NCBI GenBank assembly: GCA_903893745.1
Contig: CAITNF010000011.1
Coordinates: 1 to 64,000, forward strand
Length of the DNA: 64,000 nt
From: an uncultured Actinomycetes bacterium
Lineage (GTDB): Bacteria > Actinomycetota > Acidimicrobiia > Acidimicrobiales > RAAP-2
Reading direction: 5' to 3'
The position numbers were made by a program, and so were the translations under genes. Shown here in pieces: positions 44,145-53,713 of this stretch. The notes beneath the pieces were generated by a model. The model saw only the letters and a list, made by a program, of their open reading frames with translations. It was not told the origin of the DNA and did not search any database. The first letter of the stretch is position 1. Every line of letters starts with the position of its first letter.

Positions 44145-47100
44145 ATGATGTCTGCGAGACTAGACGCTGTGAATACTCAAGAACGTCTGACGTTGCCTAT
44201 TCCCTACGGTCAGCACGTCTACGTGGTCAGCGACCTGTCGCTCTCGCCCACCTCCGACCCCCGCAGTCGACCAATTCAAGAATTTGTGGCGCTCCTGAAC
44301 GAAATCGATGATGTGGCGACCGTGGTGGTCGCGGGCAACTTCTTTCGTCCTGATCCCACGTCGGACTTGACTCGGTTTCTCGAGGCAACGTTGCGAGTCC
44401 TGCCCGAACTAAGAAGTGCAATCGAGCACTTCACCATGAAGGAAGGTCGTCGCTTCCTGGTGCTGCCCGGCACCGACGACGCGGAGCTCGCTGAACACGC
44501 CGTCAGTCAACTTGCGCTCGGCGCGCTCGGCATCACCGTCGCCAGTAGCCTCATCTTGCAATTGGCGACCGCGAGCGGTGTGCGCGAACTCGCCGTTGCA
44601 GCGGGAACTTGCTCCATTGACGTGTCGCGGGCCGACCCCGCCGATCGTAGCGACGCCGACCGACTCGAGGACCCCCAGGCACTGCATCGCTTCGTGGCGT
44701 CTCGCGTGCTCTACCGGCGACTCGCCGGTTGGGTCTGGTTTCCCCTCGTCGCCATGGTCTGTTTTGATCTCTTTAACGTCGCCGCCTCGGTGCTCAACCA
44801 CTTCACGCACAAACAACTGCGACTGCACACCCCCCACACTCAGAGTTTCTGGATCAACCTGGTCGTTAATCTGCTCGTCGTGGCTGGGCTCGAAGCCCTG
44901 GTGGCCGGTGTGGCCGGACTCTTAGTAAGGCGACGGTTTGCTCGCCAGGCGCGTGAAAGCTCGGCCTTTGCACACCGTGAACCACTCGTCTTGACCATGG
45001 TTGACGGTGTCGATGCGCTCGAGTTCGCTCGCCGTAATGCCGAGTTGGGTGGGGCGGGTGCGGTTGTCGGTGGTTCACCGCGACCGGCGCTGGCATTTCT
45101 CGACCGCGGCGTCTGTGCCGCACCGGGCCCCTCACGAACGGTCGTGGTTGAACGGCGAGGCCGACTCGGACTACCTCCGGTCTTTACGACCGTGGACCGC
45201 TTAGGGGTGATTGAGATTGAAGCTGCCGGCTCGGTGCAGGTTCGTCTCACGGCCGGTGAATCACCTGGTCAACGCGCCACTCTGCTCGAACGACTCGTTC
45301 GCGGAGCCCCACTCCAACTAGCCCCCGCACTCGCCACTTCCACCATTGGCTCGTGGCCGACTGGTGACCCCTTTCCACTCGCGCTCGACCGACTCGCCAC
45401 ACAGCGCGCGCAACGCTTCGTGCGCCGCCTCGCCAGCGGGCTGCTCTTTATTGATGGGGTAGTCAATATCGCCGTGACCGCGTCACCACCCCTGCGCAAC
45501 CGTCTGCACACCGTGCTGTCAATCTTGCCCCTCGGCGTGGCCCAAACGGCCGCGGCCGTCACGGCGCTCGCGGGGATTGGCCTCGTCATGATGGCTCGTG
45601 GCGTCCGACGAGGTCAGCGCCGTGCTTGGTTCGTGGCCGTAACGGCGCTCGCGGTCACCATCGTGGCCCACCTGGCCCGAGGTGGTGGCGTGCGTCAGTC
45701 GCTACTCGCCATCGTCATTCTCGCCTTCCTCGTGGTACAACGAGCTAACTTCTCTGGCTCGACTGATCGCACCAGCGTGCGAGTGGCGCTGCCACGACTG
45801 GCCCTGGTGGCCCTCGTGGCGGTCGTGGCCGCGACCGTTGGTATTGAGGCGGCCAACGTGCACGGCCACCTACCCAACGTCGGCGTTGTCATCGTTGCGT
45901 GCGCTGAACGATTGGTCGGCTTGGGACTAATTACGTTGCCGGACCGAGTCGGAGATTTTGCCAATCCGACGCTACTCAGCATTGGCCTCGCCCTCATTAT
46001 TGTGACGCTCTATTTATTGACCCGCCCCGTGGTCGATCGTCGTCTCTCCCAGACGGGGTCCAGCGCCGAGCGACGCGTGGCGGAATTTCGCGCTCGTGAA
46101 ATTGTGCGACGACACGGCCGCGGCACGCTTGACTACTTCGCACTTCGCGATGACAAGCAGTTCTTCTTCTACCGTGATTCGCTCGTGGCCTACGCAGTAT
46201 TCGGAGGCGTAGCGCTGGTATCGCCTGACCCCATTGGACCGACGGCCGAGCGAGCCGAAGTATTCAGTACCTTTCGCGCCTACGTCGAGTCACGAGGTTG
46301 GACGCTTGGCATCATGGCGGCGGGCGAGGAGTGGATCGCGACGTACCACGCCGCCGGACTGCACGCGCTCTACGTGGGCGATGAAGCACTCATTAACTGT
46401 CAGACATTTTCACTCGAGGGTGGCAAGATGAAGGGTCTACGTCAAGCGCAAACGCGTCTCGCGCGTTACGGCTACACCGTGGAGTTTCTCGATCCGGCCA
46501 CCATCGAACCCCGTCGCGTCGCTGACCTCGTGGCCCTGACCTCGATGTTGCGTCGAGGTGACGGTGAGCGGGGCTTTTCGATGGTGCTGGGGCGGCTCTT
46601 CAATCCCAAGGACAAGGGCCTACTCTTGACGATTGTGCACGGCCCCGATGGCTTGCCCGCGGCGATCTGCCAGTTCGTTCCGTCGCCGGCCATCAACGCC
46701 TACTCACTCGACCTCATGCGTCGTGACCCGGGCGAGCACCCCAATGGGCTGATCGACTTTGCGCTGTGCTCAACCATTGACTACCTACGCACTCAGCACG
46801 TTCGAGAGCTCAGTCTCAACTTTGCGGCTTTTCGTTCGGTCCTCGAGAGCGACGAGGACGACAGCACGCTGACACGGGTGGAGCGCTGGGCGCTCAAGCG
46901 ACTTTCGGGCGTGTTGCCCATTGAGTCGTTGTGGACCTTCAACGCGAAGTATCACCCGACTTGGCTTCCGCGTTACCTGGTCTATCCCGCCGTCGAAAGT
47001 TTCGTCCCGGTTGTCGCGGCCATCTTGCGCGCGGAGTCCTTCACGGAGATTCCGGTACTCGGACGATTTCTTACCAACGATCCAGCCAATCGGCCGGGTA

Positions 47101-47159
47101 CGGTCGTGCCCGAAGACCTGCTCACCGTGGCACCTCAATCGAACGAGACCACGATTTAG
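44145..47159 (+). CDS. MprF-like membrane protein with metallophosphoesterase-like N-terminal domain
   Basis: A 1004-residue protein. Residues 24-115 look like a calcineurin-type phosphoesterase fold in which key residues are changed: VVSDLSL for the D-x-H motif, VVAGNFF for GD, and VLPGTDDAE for GNHD, so it is probably inactive. Two membrane helices (about 194-217, 236-262) and a soluble part follow, then about six more helices (about 425-640). The C-terminal 350 residues are the DUF2156 domain found in phosphatidylglycerol lysyltransferases (MprF, LysX), with FFYRDSLVAYAVFGGVALVSPDPIG and SLNFAAFRSVLES. It probably aminoacylates a membrane lipid and moves it; the amino acid and the N-domain role are unknown. 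The start is ATG 44145; GTG 44169 is possible. Confidence 0.85.
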   Translation: MMSARLDAVNTQERLTLPIPYGQHVYVVSDLSLSPTSDPRSRPIQEFVALLNEIDDVATVVVAGNFFRPDPTSDLTRFLEATLRVLPELRSAIEHFTMKEGRRFLVLPGTDDAELAEHAVSQLALGALGITVASSLILQLATASGVRELAVAAGTCSIDVSRADPADRSDADRLEDPQALHRFVASRVLYRRLAGWVWFPLVAMVCFDLFNVAASVLNHFTHKQLRLHTPHTQSFWINLVVNLLVVAGLEALVAGVAGLLVRRRFARQARESSAFAHREPLVLTMVDGVDALEFARRNAELGGAGAVVGGSPRPALAFLDRGVCAAPGPSRTVVVERRGRLGLPPVFTTVDRLGVIEIEAAGSVQVRLTAGESPGQRATLLERLVRGAPLQLAPALATSTIGSWPTGDPFPLALDRLATQRAQRFVRRLASGLLFIDGVVNIAVTASPPLRNRLHTVLSILPLGVAQTAAAVTALAGIGLVMMARGVRRGQRRAWFVAVTALAVTIVAHLARGGGVRQSLLAIVILAFLVVQRANFSGSTDRTSVRVALPRLALVALVAVVAATVGIEAANVHGHLPNVGVVIVACAERLVGLGLITLPDRVGDFANPTLLSIGLALIIVTLYLLTRPVVDRRLSQTGSSAERRVAEFRAREIVRRHGRGTLDYFALRDDKQFFFYRDSLVAYAVFGGVALVSPDPIGPTAERAEVFSTFRAYVESRGWTLGIMAAGEEWIATYHAAGLHALYVGDEALINCQTFSLEGGKMKGLRQAQTRLARYGYTVEFLDPATIEPRRVADLVALTSMLRRGDGERGFSMVLGRLFNPKDKGLLLTIVHGPDGLPAAICQFVPSPAINAYSLDLMRRDPGEHPNGLIDFALCSTIDYLRTQHVRELSLNFAAFRSVLESDEDDSTLTRVERWALKRLSGVLPIESLWTFNAKYHPTWLPRYLVYPAVESFVPVVAAILRAESFTEIPVLGRFLTNDPANRPGTVVPEDLLTVAPQSNETTI

Positions 47160-47998
47160 GCGAGTCGTCGAACGATTCCCTCGCTCAAACGCCGGGCCGC
47201 GTGCTCATCAAATGAGAGGTACAACGACGGCTCAACTAGTTCCAGCTCCATCAACGCCCATCCGTCGTCGGTGAAGACGAGGTCCACACGCGCGTACAGC
47301 AGGTCGCCAAAACCACCTTCGTGGAGCAGGGCCTTGGCGACCTCGAGGGCCTCGGGTTCAGGTTGCGCCCGCGACATTTGTTCGCGACGATAGAGCGCGT
47401 TGCGATCGAGTGCCTGCACGTTGAGCATTGCGCCCTTGGTCATCGCGTGGCTAAACAATCCATCAATAAAGATCAGCGCTCGCTCCCCCACGGTATCGAC
47501 GCTTTCCAGGTAGGGCTGAATAAGGACGTCGCGGTCACGAGCGTGCAAAGCGAGCACGTGAGCCCTCGCCCGCTCCTGCTCGTCAGCGCGGTAGCGTTCC
47601 ACGTCCATCGATCCAGCTCCGACGCAGGGCTTGACCACGAATTGATCGTCGGGAAAGATGGGGGTGTCGCCGACGTCGCAAAACTGTGAGGGGATGACTC
47701 GGTGACCACGACGTGCCAGGTCCGCGAGGTAGTGCTTATCCGACGAGTACTCAATGACCTCGTAGGGATTAACCAGTTGCTCTCTATCGCGAGCCCACCG
47801 GAGAAATTTGTCACGCCGAGCGGCGTAGTCCCAGGTCGAACGCACGACCACCAGGTCGAAGTTCGACCACGTGATTGTCGGGTCGTCCCAGATGCAGAGC
47901 GAAGCTTCCAGGCCGCAGTCCTCGAGAGCTCGAAGTAAGAGTGGCGAGTCCGGATCAACGTTCTCGCCCGCACACGTGACGACCGCCACGTGGCTCAC
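47156..47998 (-). CDS. ATP-grasp ligase-like protein
   Basis: A 280-residue ATP-grasp protein of the RimK/glutathione-synthetase-like type. The N-terminal domain has VVVRSTWDYAARRDKFLRW; ATP binding follows in QFVVKPCVGAGSMDVERY and metal ligands in YARVDLVFTDDGWALMELEL. Such enzymes join a carboxylate to an amine; the substrate cannot be read. The frame extends to 48052, but GTG 47998 overlaps the nuoN stop (GTGA) and begins the domain, so it is translationally coupled to the nuo operon. Its stop overlaps that of the convergent MprF-like gene. Confidence 0.85.
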   Translation of the reverse strand: MSHVAVVTCAGENVDPDSPLLLRALEDCGLEASLCIWDDPTITWSNFDLVVVRSTWDYAARRDKFLRWARDREQLVNPYEVIEYSSDKHYLADLARRGHRVIPSQFCDVGDTPIFPDDQFVVKPCVGAGSMDVERYRADEQERARAHVLALHARDRDVLIQPYLESVDTVGERALIFIDGLFSHAMTKGAMLNVQALDRNALYRREQMSRAQPEPEALEVAKALLHEGGFGDLLYARVDLVFTDDGWALMELELVEPSLYLSFDEHAARRLSEGIVRRLA

Positions 47999-49467
47999 GG
48001 CGTGAACAGTACCGTGGCGTGTTGTGCGAGGGCCGCGAGAGGTCCCGGCCACAGACCAAAGAGCACCGTGATCACGACGCCGAGTCCAATGACCAGACCG
48101 GTCGCGCGTGGCACCTCAATCCGGGTGGCTTCAATGTCGTCATCGCTGTAGAGGGCCAGAATCCAGCGCAGGTAGAAGACTGCGGCAATCGCGGCGGCGA
48201 GTAACGCAATCAGCGCCAGCACCCCTGATCCGGCGTCGACCACGCTCGCGAGGACGGAGAACTTTGCGTAGAAACCACTCGTGAAGGGCGCACCGAGTTG
48301 GCTTAGCAGCAAGACCGCCAGCGCGCCACCCAGCCAAGGCTGGCGTCGAGCGAGACCGCGGTAGTGCTCAATGGCGTGCATGTCGTCACCCACTCCGCCA
48401 ACCAGCGTCACCACCGCGAACGAGGCGACGACCGTGGGAACGTACGTCATCAGATAGAAAATAGTGGCGCCCACTCCACGTGAGGTACCCGCCCAGATTC
48501 CCAGCAGAATAAAACCGGCGTGGTTAATGGACGAGTACGCGAGCAGCCGCTTGACGTTGCGCTGTACTAGTCCCAGACTCGCCCCTACGACGGTGGTGAG
48601 CACGATGAGCACCCAGAGAATTGGTCGCCAGGTATTTAGCTGTGTCCCCAGAGCCGAGAGCACGACGCGTACCAGTCCCGCAAATGCGCCTACTTTCACG
48701 ATTGAGGCCATAAATCCGGTGACCGGGGTAGGTGCCCCCTCGTACACGTCGGGCGACCAGAGGTGGAAAGGAACGGCCGCGACCTTGAAGGCGAAGCCCA
48801 CGAGCAGCATCGCGCCGCCCGCGTAGAGCAGTCCCGGATGCACCAACACGTTCGAACCAAGGAAGTAGGCGATTGAGGTCAGATTCGTCGATCCGGTCGC
48901 CCCGTAGACGAGTGCGGCGCCGTAGATGAAAATTGCGGACGCGAAGCCCCCCAGCAAGAAGTACTTCAACGCGGCTTCGGCGGACGTCGCACGGTGGCGA
49001 TCTAGCACGACGAGTACGTAGAGTCCAATCGAAAGAATTTCAAGACCAATAAAGAGAACTATGAGATCGTTCGCCTGCGTCATGATGAGCGCGCCCGACG
49101 CACTGGCCAGAGCCAGAATTTGATAGTCGGCGCCGCGAAGGCGCTCACGTATCGACCAGTCGTGCGCGACGAGCGTCGCCATCGCGAGGCCCACCGCAAT
49201 GGTGCCCGAGGCCACTACGGAGAATCCGTCGAGCACGATAGCGTGCGCCACGGTTGTCGTGGCCCCGTGGTGCGCCACAAAGGACCACTGGAAGAAGGTG
49301 CTAACCAGAGCCCCTAGAGCCGCCAGTAGCGTGACTCCGTTAATGAGCCGTGTCGACATGGCGGCGCGAGTCAGGGCCGAGGCGACCAACAGGGCCAGCG
49401 AGGCCCCGAAGAGAATCAGCACGGGCGCCAGCGCTAAGTAGTGAATCTGAGGAATGGCGACGGTCAC
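47995..49467 (-). CDS. nuoN: NADH-quinone oxidoreductase subunit N
   Basis: A 490-residue antiporter-like subunit with about 14 helices. PFHLWSPDVYEGAPTPVTGF and LLAYSSINHAGFILLG are the family signatures with the proton-path lysine regions. The GTG start overlaps the nuoM stop by four bases. It is the last true nuo gene; the ATP-grasp gene follows with another four-base overlap. Confidence 0.97.
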   Translation of the reverse strand: MTVAIPQIHYLALAPVLILFGASLALLVASALTRAAMSTRLINGVTLLAALGALVSTFFQWSFVAHHGATTTVAHAIVLDGFSVVASGTIAVGLAMATLVAHDWSIRERLRGADYQILALASASGALIMTQANDLIVLFIGLEILSIGLYVLVVLDRHRATSAEAALKYFLLGGFASAIFIYGAALVYGATGSTNLTSIAYFLGSNVLVHPGLLYAGGAMLLVGFAFKVAAVPFHLWSPDVYEGAPTPVTGFMASIVKVGAFAGLVRVVLSALGTQLNTWRPILWVLIVLTTVVGASLGLVQRNVKRLLAYSSINHAGFILLGIWAGTSRGVGATIFYLMTYVPTVVASFAVVTLVGGVGDDMHAIEHYRGLARRQPWLGGALAVLLLSQLGAPFTSGFYAKFSVLASVVDAGSGVLALIALLAAAIAAVFYLRWILALYSDDDIEATRIEVPRATGLVIGLGVVITVLFGLWPGPLAALAQHATVLFTP

Positions 49468-50963
49468 TTGGACACTCCCGCTGGTGCGACGTGGGTCAGT
49501 AGCTGCTGGACCGACGGCGTAATGCGCTCAAGGACCGGTCGAGGAAAGACGCCCAACGCCACAATCAAGATGACGACGGGGACCAAGACCCAGCGCTCCT
49601 TCGTTGATGCGTCGCTGATTTCACTGTTGGCGCCATCACTACGGCCGTGAAAGACCCGCTGATAAGCCCATAGGAGATAGAGCGCGGCGAGTACCACGCC
49701 GACCGCGGCCACCACCGCCCACCAAGCGTGCACGGAGAACGTACCGATCAAGATCAAATACTCACTCACGAAACCCGAGAGTCCTGGTAGTCCAATCGAC
49801 GCCATCATCGTCACGGTAAAGAGGGCGGCGAGCACCGGCGCCGGACCTTGTAGACCCTTTAGATCAGCAATCTGATAGCTCAAACGACGGCGTTCGATCA
49901 TTCCAATGATGAGGAAGAAGCCGAGCGTAATAATGCCGTGATTGAACATCAAGAGCACTGCGCCGGTCATGGCAATCTTGGATCCGGCCATGACGCCCAG
50001 CGTGACAAAACCCATCTGCGCCAGCGACGAGTACGCGACCATGCGCTTGAGGTCGGGTGTGACGCACGCTAGGGCCGAGCCGTAGAGAATGCCAATGACC
50101 GCGAGGGTCATCAGAATGGGACGCATGGTCGTAAAGGCCAGCGGAAATAGACCGACCGCGAATCGCAACAGACCGTAGGAACCGAGCTTGGCGAGGACTG
50201 CCGAAAGCTGCACCGAACCACCCGTAGGCGCTTCGGCGTAGGTCAAGGGCGACCAGGTATGGAATGGCCAAATCGGTGACTTCACCGCGAAGGCCACCGC
50301 GAAGGCCACGAAGAGCCACACGGCAGTGCCGTGACTCATGCTCGTCGACGAAAGTGCCCCGTAGGCGAAGGTCAACGCGCCACCCGCTTGGTGCTGGTGC
50401 ACGAAGCCTAAGTACAGCAGGCCCACAAAGAGTGAGGCCGAGCCGGTGAAGGTGTAGGTGAAGAATTTGAGTGCTGCGCGACTGCGCTGCGCCCCACCCC
50501 ACTGCGAAATGATGAAGTAGCAAGGAATAAGTGTTAACTCGAAAAAGATAAAGAACTCGAGCACGTCGTGGGCCAGGAAACTTCCCATCGTGAACGAAGT
50601 AAGCAGCAACATCCACGCAACAAACGACGGTTCACGACGTTGCTCGCGAGCACCCCAGAGCGCCAATAAGAGTGAGATCGCGCTCAAGGCCACGAGGAAT
50701 AACGAGATGCCGTCGACCGCAACGTCGTAGGCCAGTCCGAACGGCGCGGCGACGACCCACCGGCCCGCGAAGTCAAAGGTCTGTGCTCCGGCAACGTGAG
50801 CGCTGTAGAGCACGACGACGACGATCGCGAGAGCGAGCTCGAGTACGGCGCTCACGATGGCTACCGTGTAGGAACGTCGGTCGTGACGACGCACGAGTGC
50901 GGCGAGTAGCGCACCAATGAGCGGTACGGTAATGAGGGCGCTAAGCCAAAGCGATGAGTGCAC
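49464..50963 (-). CDS. nuoM: NADH-quinone oxidoreductase subunit M
   Basis: A 499-residue proton-pumping subunit. FFIFFELTLIPCYFIISQWG holds the conserved Glu of helix 5, PFHTWSPLTYAEAPTGGSV the broken helix, and MVAYSSLAQMGFVTLG the central Lys region. GTG 50963 begins two bases after the nuoL stop. Confidence 0.97.
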   Translation of the reverse strand: MHSSLWLSALITVPLIGALLAALVRRHDRRSYTVAIVSAVLELALAIVVVVLYSAHVAGAQTFDFAGRWVVAAPFGLAYDVAVDGISLFLVALSAISLLLALWGAREQRREPSFVAWMLLLTSFTMGSFLAHDVLEFFIFFELTLIPCYFIISQWGGAQRSRAALKFFTYTFTGSASLFVGLLYLGFVHQHQAGGALTFAYGALSSTSMSHGTAVWLFVAFAVAFAVKSPIWPFHTWSPLTYAEAPTGGSVQLSAVLAKLGSYGLLRFAVGLFPLAFTTMRPILMTLAVIGILYGSALACVTPDLKRMVAYSSLAQMGFVTLGVMAGSKIAMTGAVLLMFNHGIITLGFFLIIGMIERRRLSYQIADLKGLQGPAPVLAALFTVTMMASIGLPGLSGFVSEYLILIGTFSVHAWWAVVAAVGVVLAALYLLWAYQRVFHGRSDGANSEISDASTKERWVLVPVVILIVALGVFPRPVLERITPSVQQLLTHVAPAGVSK

Positions 50964-50965
50964 GA

Positions 50966-52837
50966 TTAACCAACCCTCGCAACCAGATAGACCACAACGA
51001 CTGCCACGCCCAGCACGGTGGCGAGAGCGTACTGGCGTACAAAGCCCGACTGAACCTTGCGTAGACCCTGGGCACTTCGCAGCACCGCGATTGCCACGCC
51101 ACCCACGGCTCCGTCGAGCACCTTAGGCTCGATCACGTCGTCGCTGTAGTGCGCGACCTGCGTCAGTGGGCGACCAATGGTTGCGTCATAGAAGTCATCC
51201 CATCGCCACACTCGTTCTAGGAAGCTGGACTCAAAGCGCGACGATTCCGTGCGAGTACGCCAGATAGAGAAGGCCGCGATCAAGCCCAGCACCGCCGCGA
51301 CGACGTCGACCCCTGCGAGACCAATCTGTGCACCGGTACTGAGGTGGGCATCGGCGGGGATGAAGCCAAAAGTGGGATTGAGAAAACCCGCGAGGGAGTT
51401 GTGATGTACCCACGGAAGGTCCAGTACGCCACCGAGTACCGAAAGAACGGCCAAAGCGACGAGGGGCAACGTCATTACCCAGGGTGACTCGTGCGGCTCG
51501 TGACCCGACATGGCCTCACGGAAGCGCTCGTTACCTCGAAACGTGAGCACGAACAGTCGACTCATGTAGTACGCGGTGAGTACTGCAGTGAGCACCCCGA
51601 GGACCCACAGAATCTTGGAGTAGCCGTAGACGTTGGTGAGTACATCACCCTTGGACCAAAAACCTGCAAAGGGAGGAATCCCCGAGATGGTCAGCCAGCC
51701 AATGAGAAATGTGGGGAATGTCAAAGGCAGATATTTGGCCAGACCACCCATCTTGCGCATGTCTTGTTCACCGTGCAGTGCGTGAATGACCGAGCCCGAA
51801 CCGAGAAAGAGCAGCGCCTTGAAGAACGCGTGGCTCACCATCAAGAAGATTGCGGCGGAGTAGGCACCCGCTCCAACGGCGAGCACCATGTAACCAATTT
51901 GCGACACCGTCGAGAACGCCAAGACTTTCTTAATATCCTTCTGCGACGTCGCGATGGTCGCCGCCACGAAGGCCGTGACGCCACCGATAATCGCAATCGT
52001 GGTTCGCCCCGGCACCGACAGTGCCAAAACCGGACCCATGCGACACAGCAGGTAGACCCCCGCCGTCACCATGGTCGCGGCGTGGATCAAGGCCGACACG
52101 GGAGTCGGGCCCTCCATCGCGTCGGGCAACCAGTTGAAGAGAGGTATCTGGGCACTCTTGCCCGCCGCCGCCAGCAGTAGGGCCAGCACGCTCAGCGTCG
52201 CCACGGTTGGGCTCAACGACGCACCGTGCGCGAAAATCTGAAGATAGGTCAGCGTGCCGGTATGTGAGAAGAGCAAGAACATGGCCACCAGCAGCCCCAC
52301 GTCACCCACCCGGTTGTAGATGAAGGCCTTTTTCCCCGCTGACGCGGCGCTGTCTCGATCGAAGTAGTAACTCACGAGCCAGTAGGAACAGACCCCCACC
52401 CCTTCCCAGCCCACAAAGGTGAGCACGAGGTTGTTCGCGAGGACGAGCGTGAGCATAGAGAATACGAAGAGATTGAGGTAGAGGAAGAACTTGCGGTAGT
52501 CGCGTTCACCGTGCATGTAGCCAATTGAGTACAGATGGATCAGCGTGGAGATGCCGGTCACGAAAAGACACATCGTGATGGAGAGTGGGTCAACTAGTAA
52601 TGAGGCCGGTACGTGCAGCGTGCCCACGCTAATCCACGAAAACAGGTGAACGGTGACCTCACGTGACGTGTTATGCAACAGCAAGAAGAACGAGATTACG
52701 GTCAAAACAAAACTCACGCCGACCGCGGAGGTGGCGACCGCGCCAATCTGCTTCTCGCTCATGCGAGCGCCGTTCAGGAGAACGAACAAGAAACCGGCCA
52801 GCGGTAAAAGTAGTACCAACGTCATGAAGTGTGCCAT
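50966..52837 (-). CDS. nuoL: NADH-quinone oxidoreductase subunit L
   Basis: A 623-residue proton-pumping subunit. FVGWEGVGVCSYWLVSYY carries the key Glu, LFNWLPDAMEGPTPVSALIH the broken helix and LAFSTVSQIGYMVLAVG the Lys region; the C-terminal long helix region ends the protein. ATG 52837 lies one base after the nuoK stop. Confidence 0.97.
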   Translation of the reverse strand: MAHFMTLVLLLPLAGFLFVLLNGARMSEKQIGAVATSAVGVSFVLTVISFFLLLHNTSREVTVHLFSWISVGTLHVPASLLVDPLSITMCLFVTGISTLIHLYSIGYMHGERDYRKFFLYLNLFVFSMLTLVLANNLVLTFVGWEGVGVCSYWLVSYYFDRDSAASAGKKAFIYNRVGDVGLLVAMFLLFSHTGTLTYLQIFAHGASLSPTVATLSVLALLLAAAGKSAQIPLFNWLPDAMEGPTPVSALIHAATMVTAGVYLLCRMGPVLALSVPGRTTIAIIGGVTAFVAATIATSQKDIKKVLAFSTVSQIGYMVLAVGAGAYSAAIFLMVSHAFFKALLFLGSGSVIHALHGEQDMRKMGGLAKYLPLTFPTFLIGWLTISGIPPFAGFWSKGDVLTNVYGYSKILWVLGVLTAVLTAYYMSRLFVLTFRGNERFREAMSGHEPHESPWVMTLPLVALAVLSVLGGVLDLPWVHHNSLAGFLNPTFGFIPADAHLSTGAQIGLAGVDVVAAVLGLIAAFSIWRTRTESSRFESSFLERVWRWDDFYDATIGRPLTQVAHYSDDVIEPKVLDGAVGGVAIAVLRSAQGLRKVQSGFVRQYALATVLGVAVVVVYLVARVG

Positions 52838-52838
52838 C

Positions 52839-53144
52839 TCAGCCCTTCATCTCAGAGAGTTCATCAACCGACGTCGAGGATCGGCGTCGAAAGACCGCCA
52901 CCACAATGCCGAGTCCCACCGTCACCTCGGCGGCCGCGACGACCATGACGAAGAACACCGTTGCCTGACCGCCAATGTCGCCCAACGTGCGTGCGAAGGT
53001 GACGAAGGTCAGGTTGACCGCATTAAGCATTAACTCCAAACACATAAACATGATCAGGGCACTGCGACGCGTCAATAGTCCGAAGGATCCAACACCAAAT
53101 AAGACAGCGGCCAGTATGAGATACCACGCAGCGGGTACGTTCAT
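52839..53144 (-). CDS. nuoK: NADH-quinone oxidoreductase subunit K
   Basis: A 101-residue three-helix subunit. The conserved membrane glutamate is in [16 protein letters not shown], and a second in [18 protein letters not shown] 53144 overlaps the nuoJ stop (ATGA). Confidence 0.97.
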   Translation of the reverse strand: MNVPAAWYLILAAVLFGVGSFGLLTRRSALIMFMCLELMLNAVNLTFVTFARTLGDIGGQATVFFVMVVAAAEVTVGLGIVVAVFRRRSSTSVDELSEMKG

Positions 53145-53713
53145 GCGAGGCCTTCTTCCGGTGTCACACTTCGTTCGCGACGCGCGAGCAGGACCGCGCC
53201 GACGACCGCGATGATAAGGAGTCCTGCGGTCGCTTCAAAGGCGAAAAGATACGTCGTAAAAACTGCCGTTCCGAGCTCGCGAACATTGCCCGAGCCCGTC
53301 GACGCAGCCACACCACCCGACGAAACCGCCGGTGGACCGGTGACCCAGTGCGAGCGAGCCATCAGCGCAATAATGCCGGCAGTGGTAATGAACACCCCCA
53401 CGCCCGCGAAGGCTCGCTGACCAACGAGTGGTTCGACTCGAACTGCCTCACGACGGTCGACGCCAAGAAACATGATGACGAACAAGAACAGAACGACAAT
53501 TGCCCCGGCGTACACAATAATTTGTACGGCCGCGAGAAAGTCCGCCGACTGGGCCACGAAGGCCATCGCCACACCAAACAGAGTCATAATCAGACTCAAC
53601 GCCGAGTGCACGGGGTTCTTCAACACGATTACGCCCACGGCGCCGACGAGCACGAGTAACGCCGACGTGGCGAAGACCAGAATGCTTGGTAGGGCGTAGG
53701 CAATCGCAATCAT
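53141..53713 (-). CDS. nuoJ: NADH-quinone oxidoreductase subunit J
   Basis: A 190-residue five-helix subunit. [21 protein letters not shown] contains the pi-bulge helix and conserved tyrosine. The start overlaps the nuoI stop by four bases (ATGA). Confidence 0.96.
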   Translation of the reverse strand: MIAIAYALPSILVFATSALLVLVGAVGVIVLKNPVHSALSLIMTLFGVAMAFVAQSADFLAAVQIIVYAGAIVVLFLFVIMFLGVDRREAVRVEPLVGQRAFAGVGVFITTAGIIALMARSHWVTGPPAVSSGGVAASTGSGNVRELGTAVFTTYLFAFEATAGLLIIAVVGAVLLARRERSVTPEEGLA

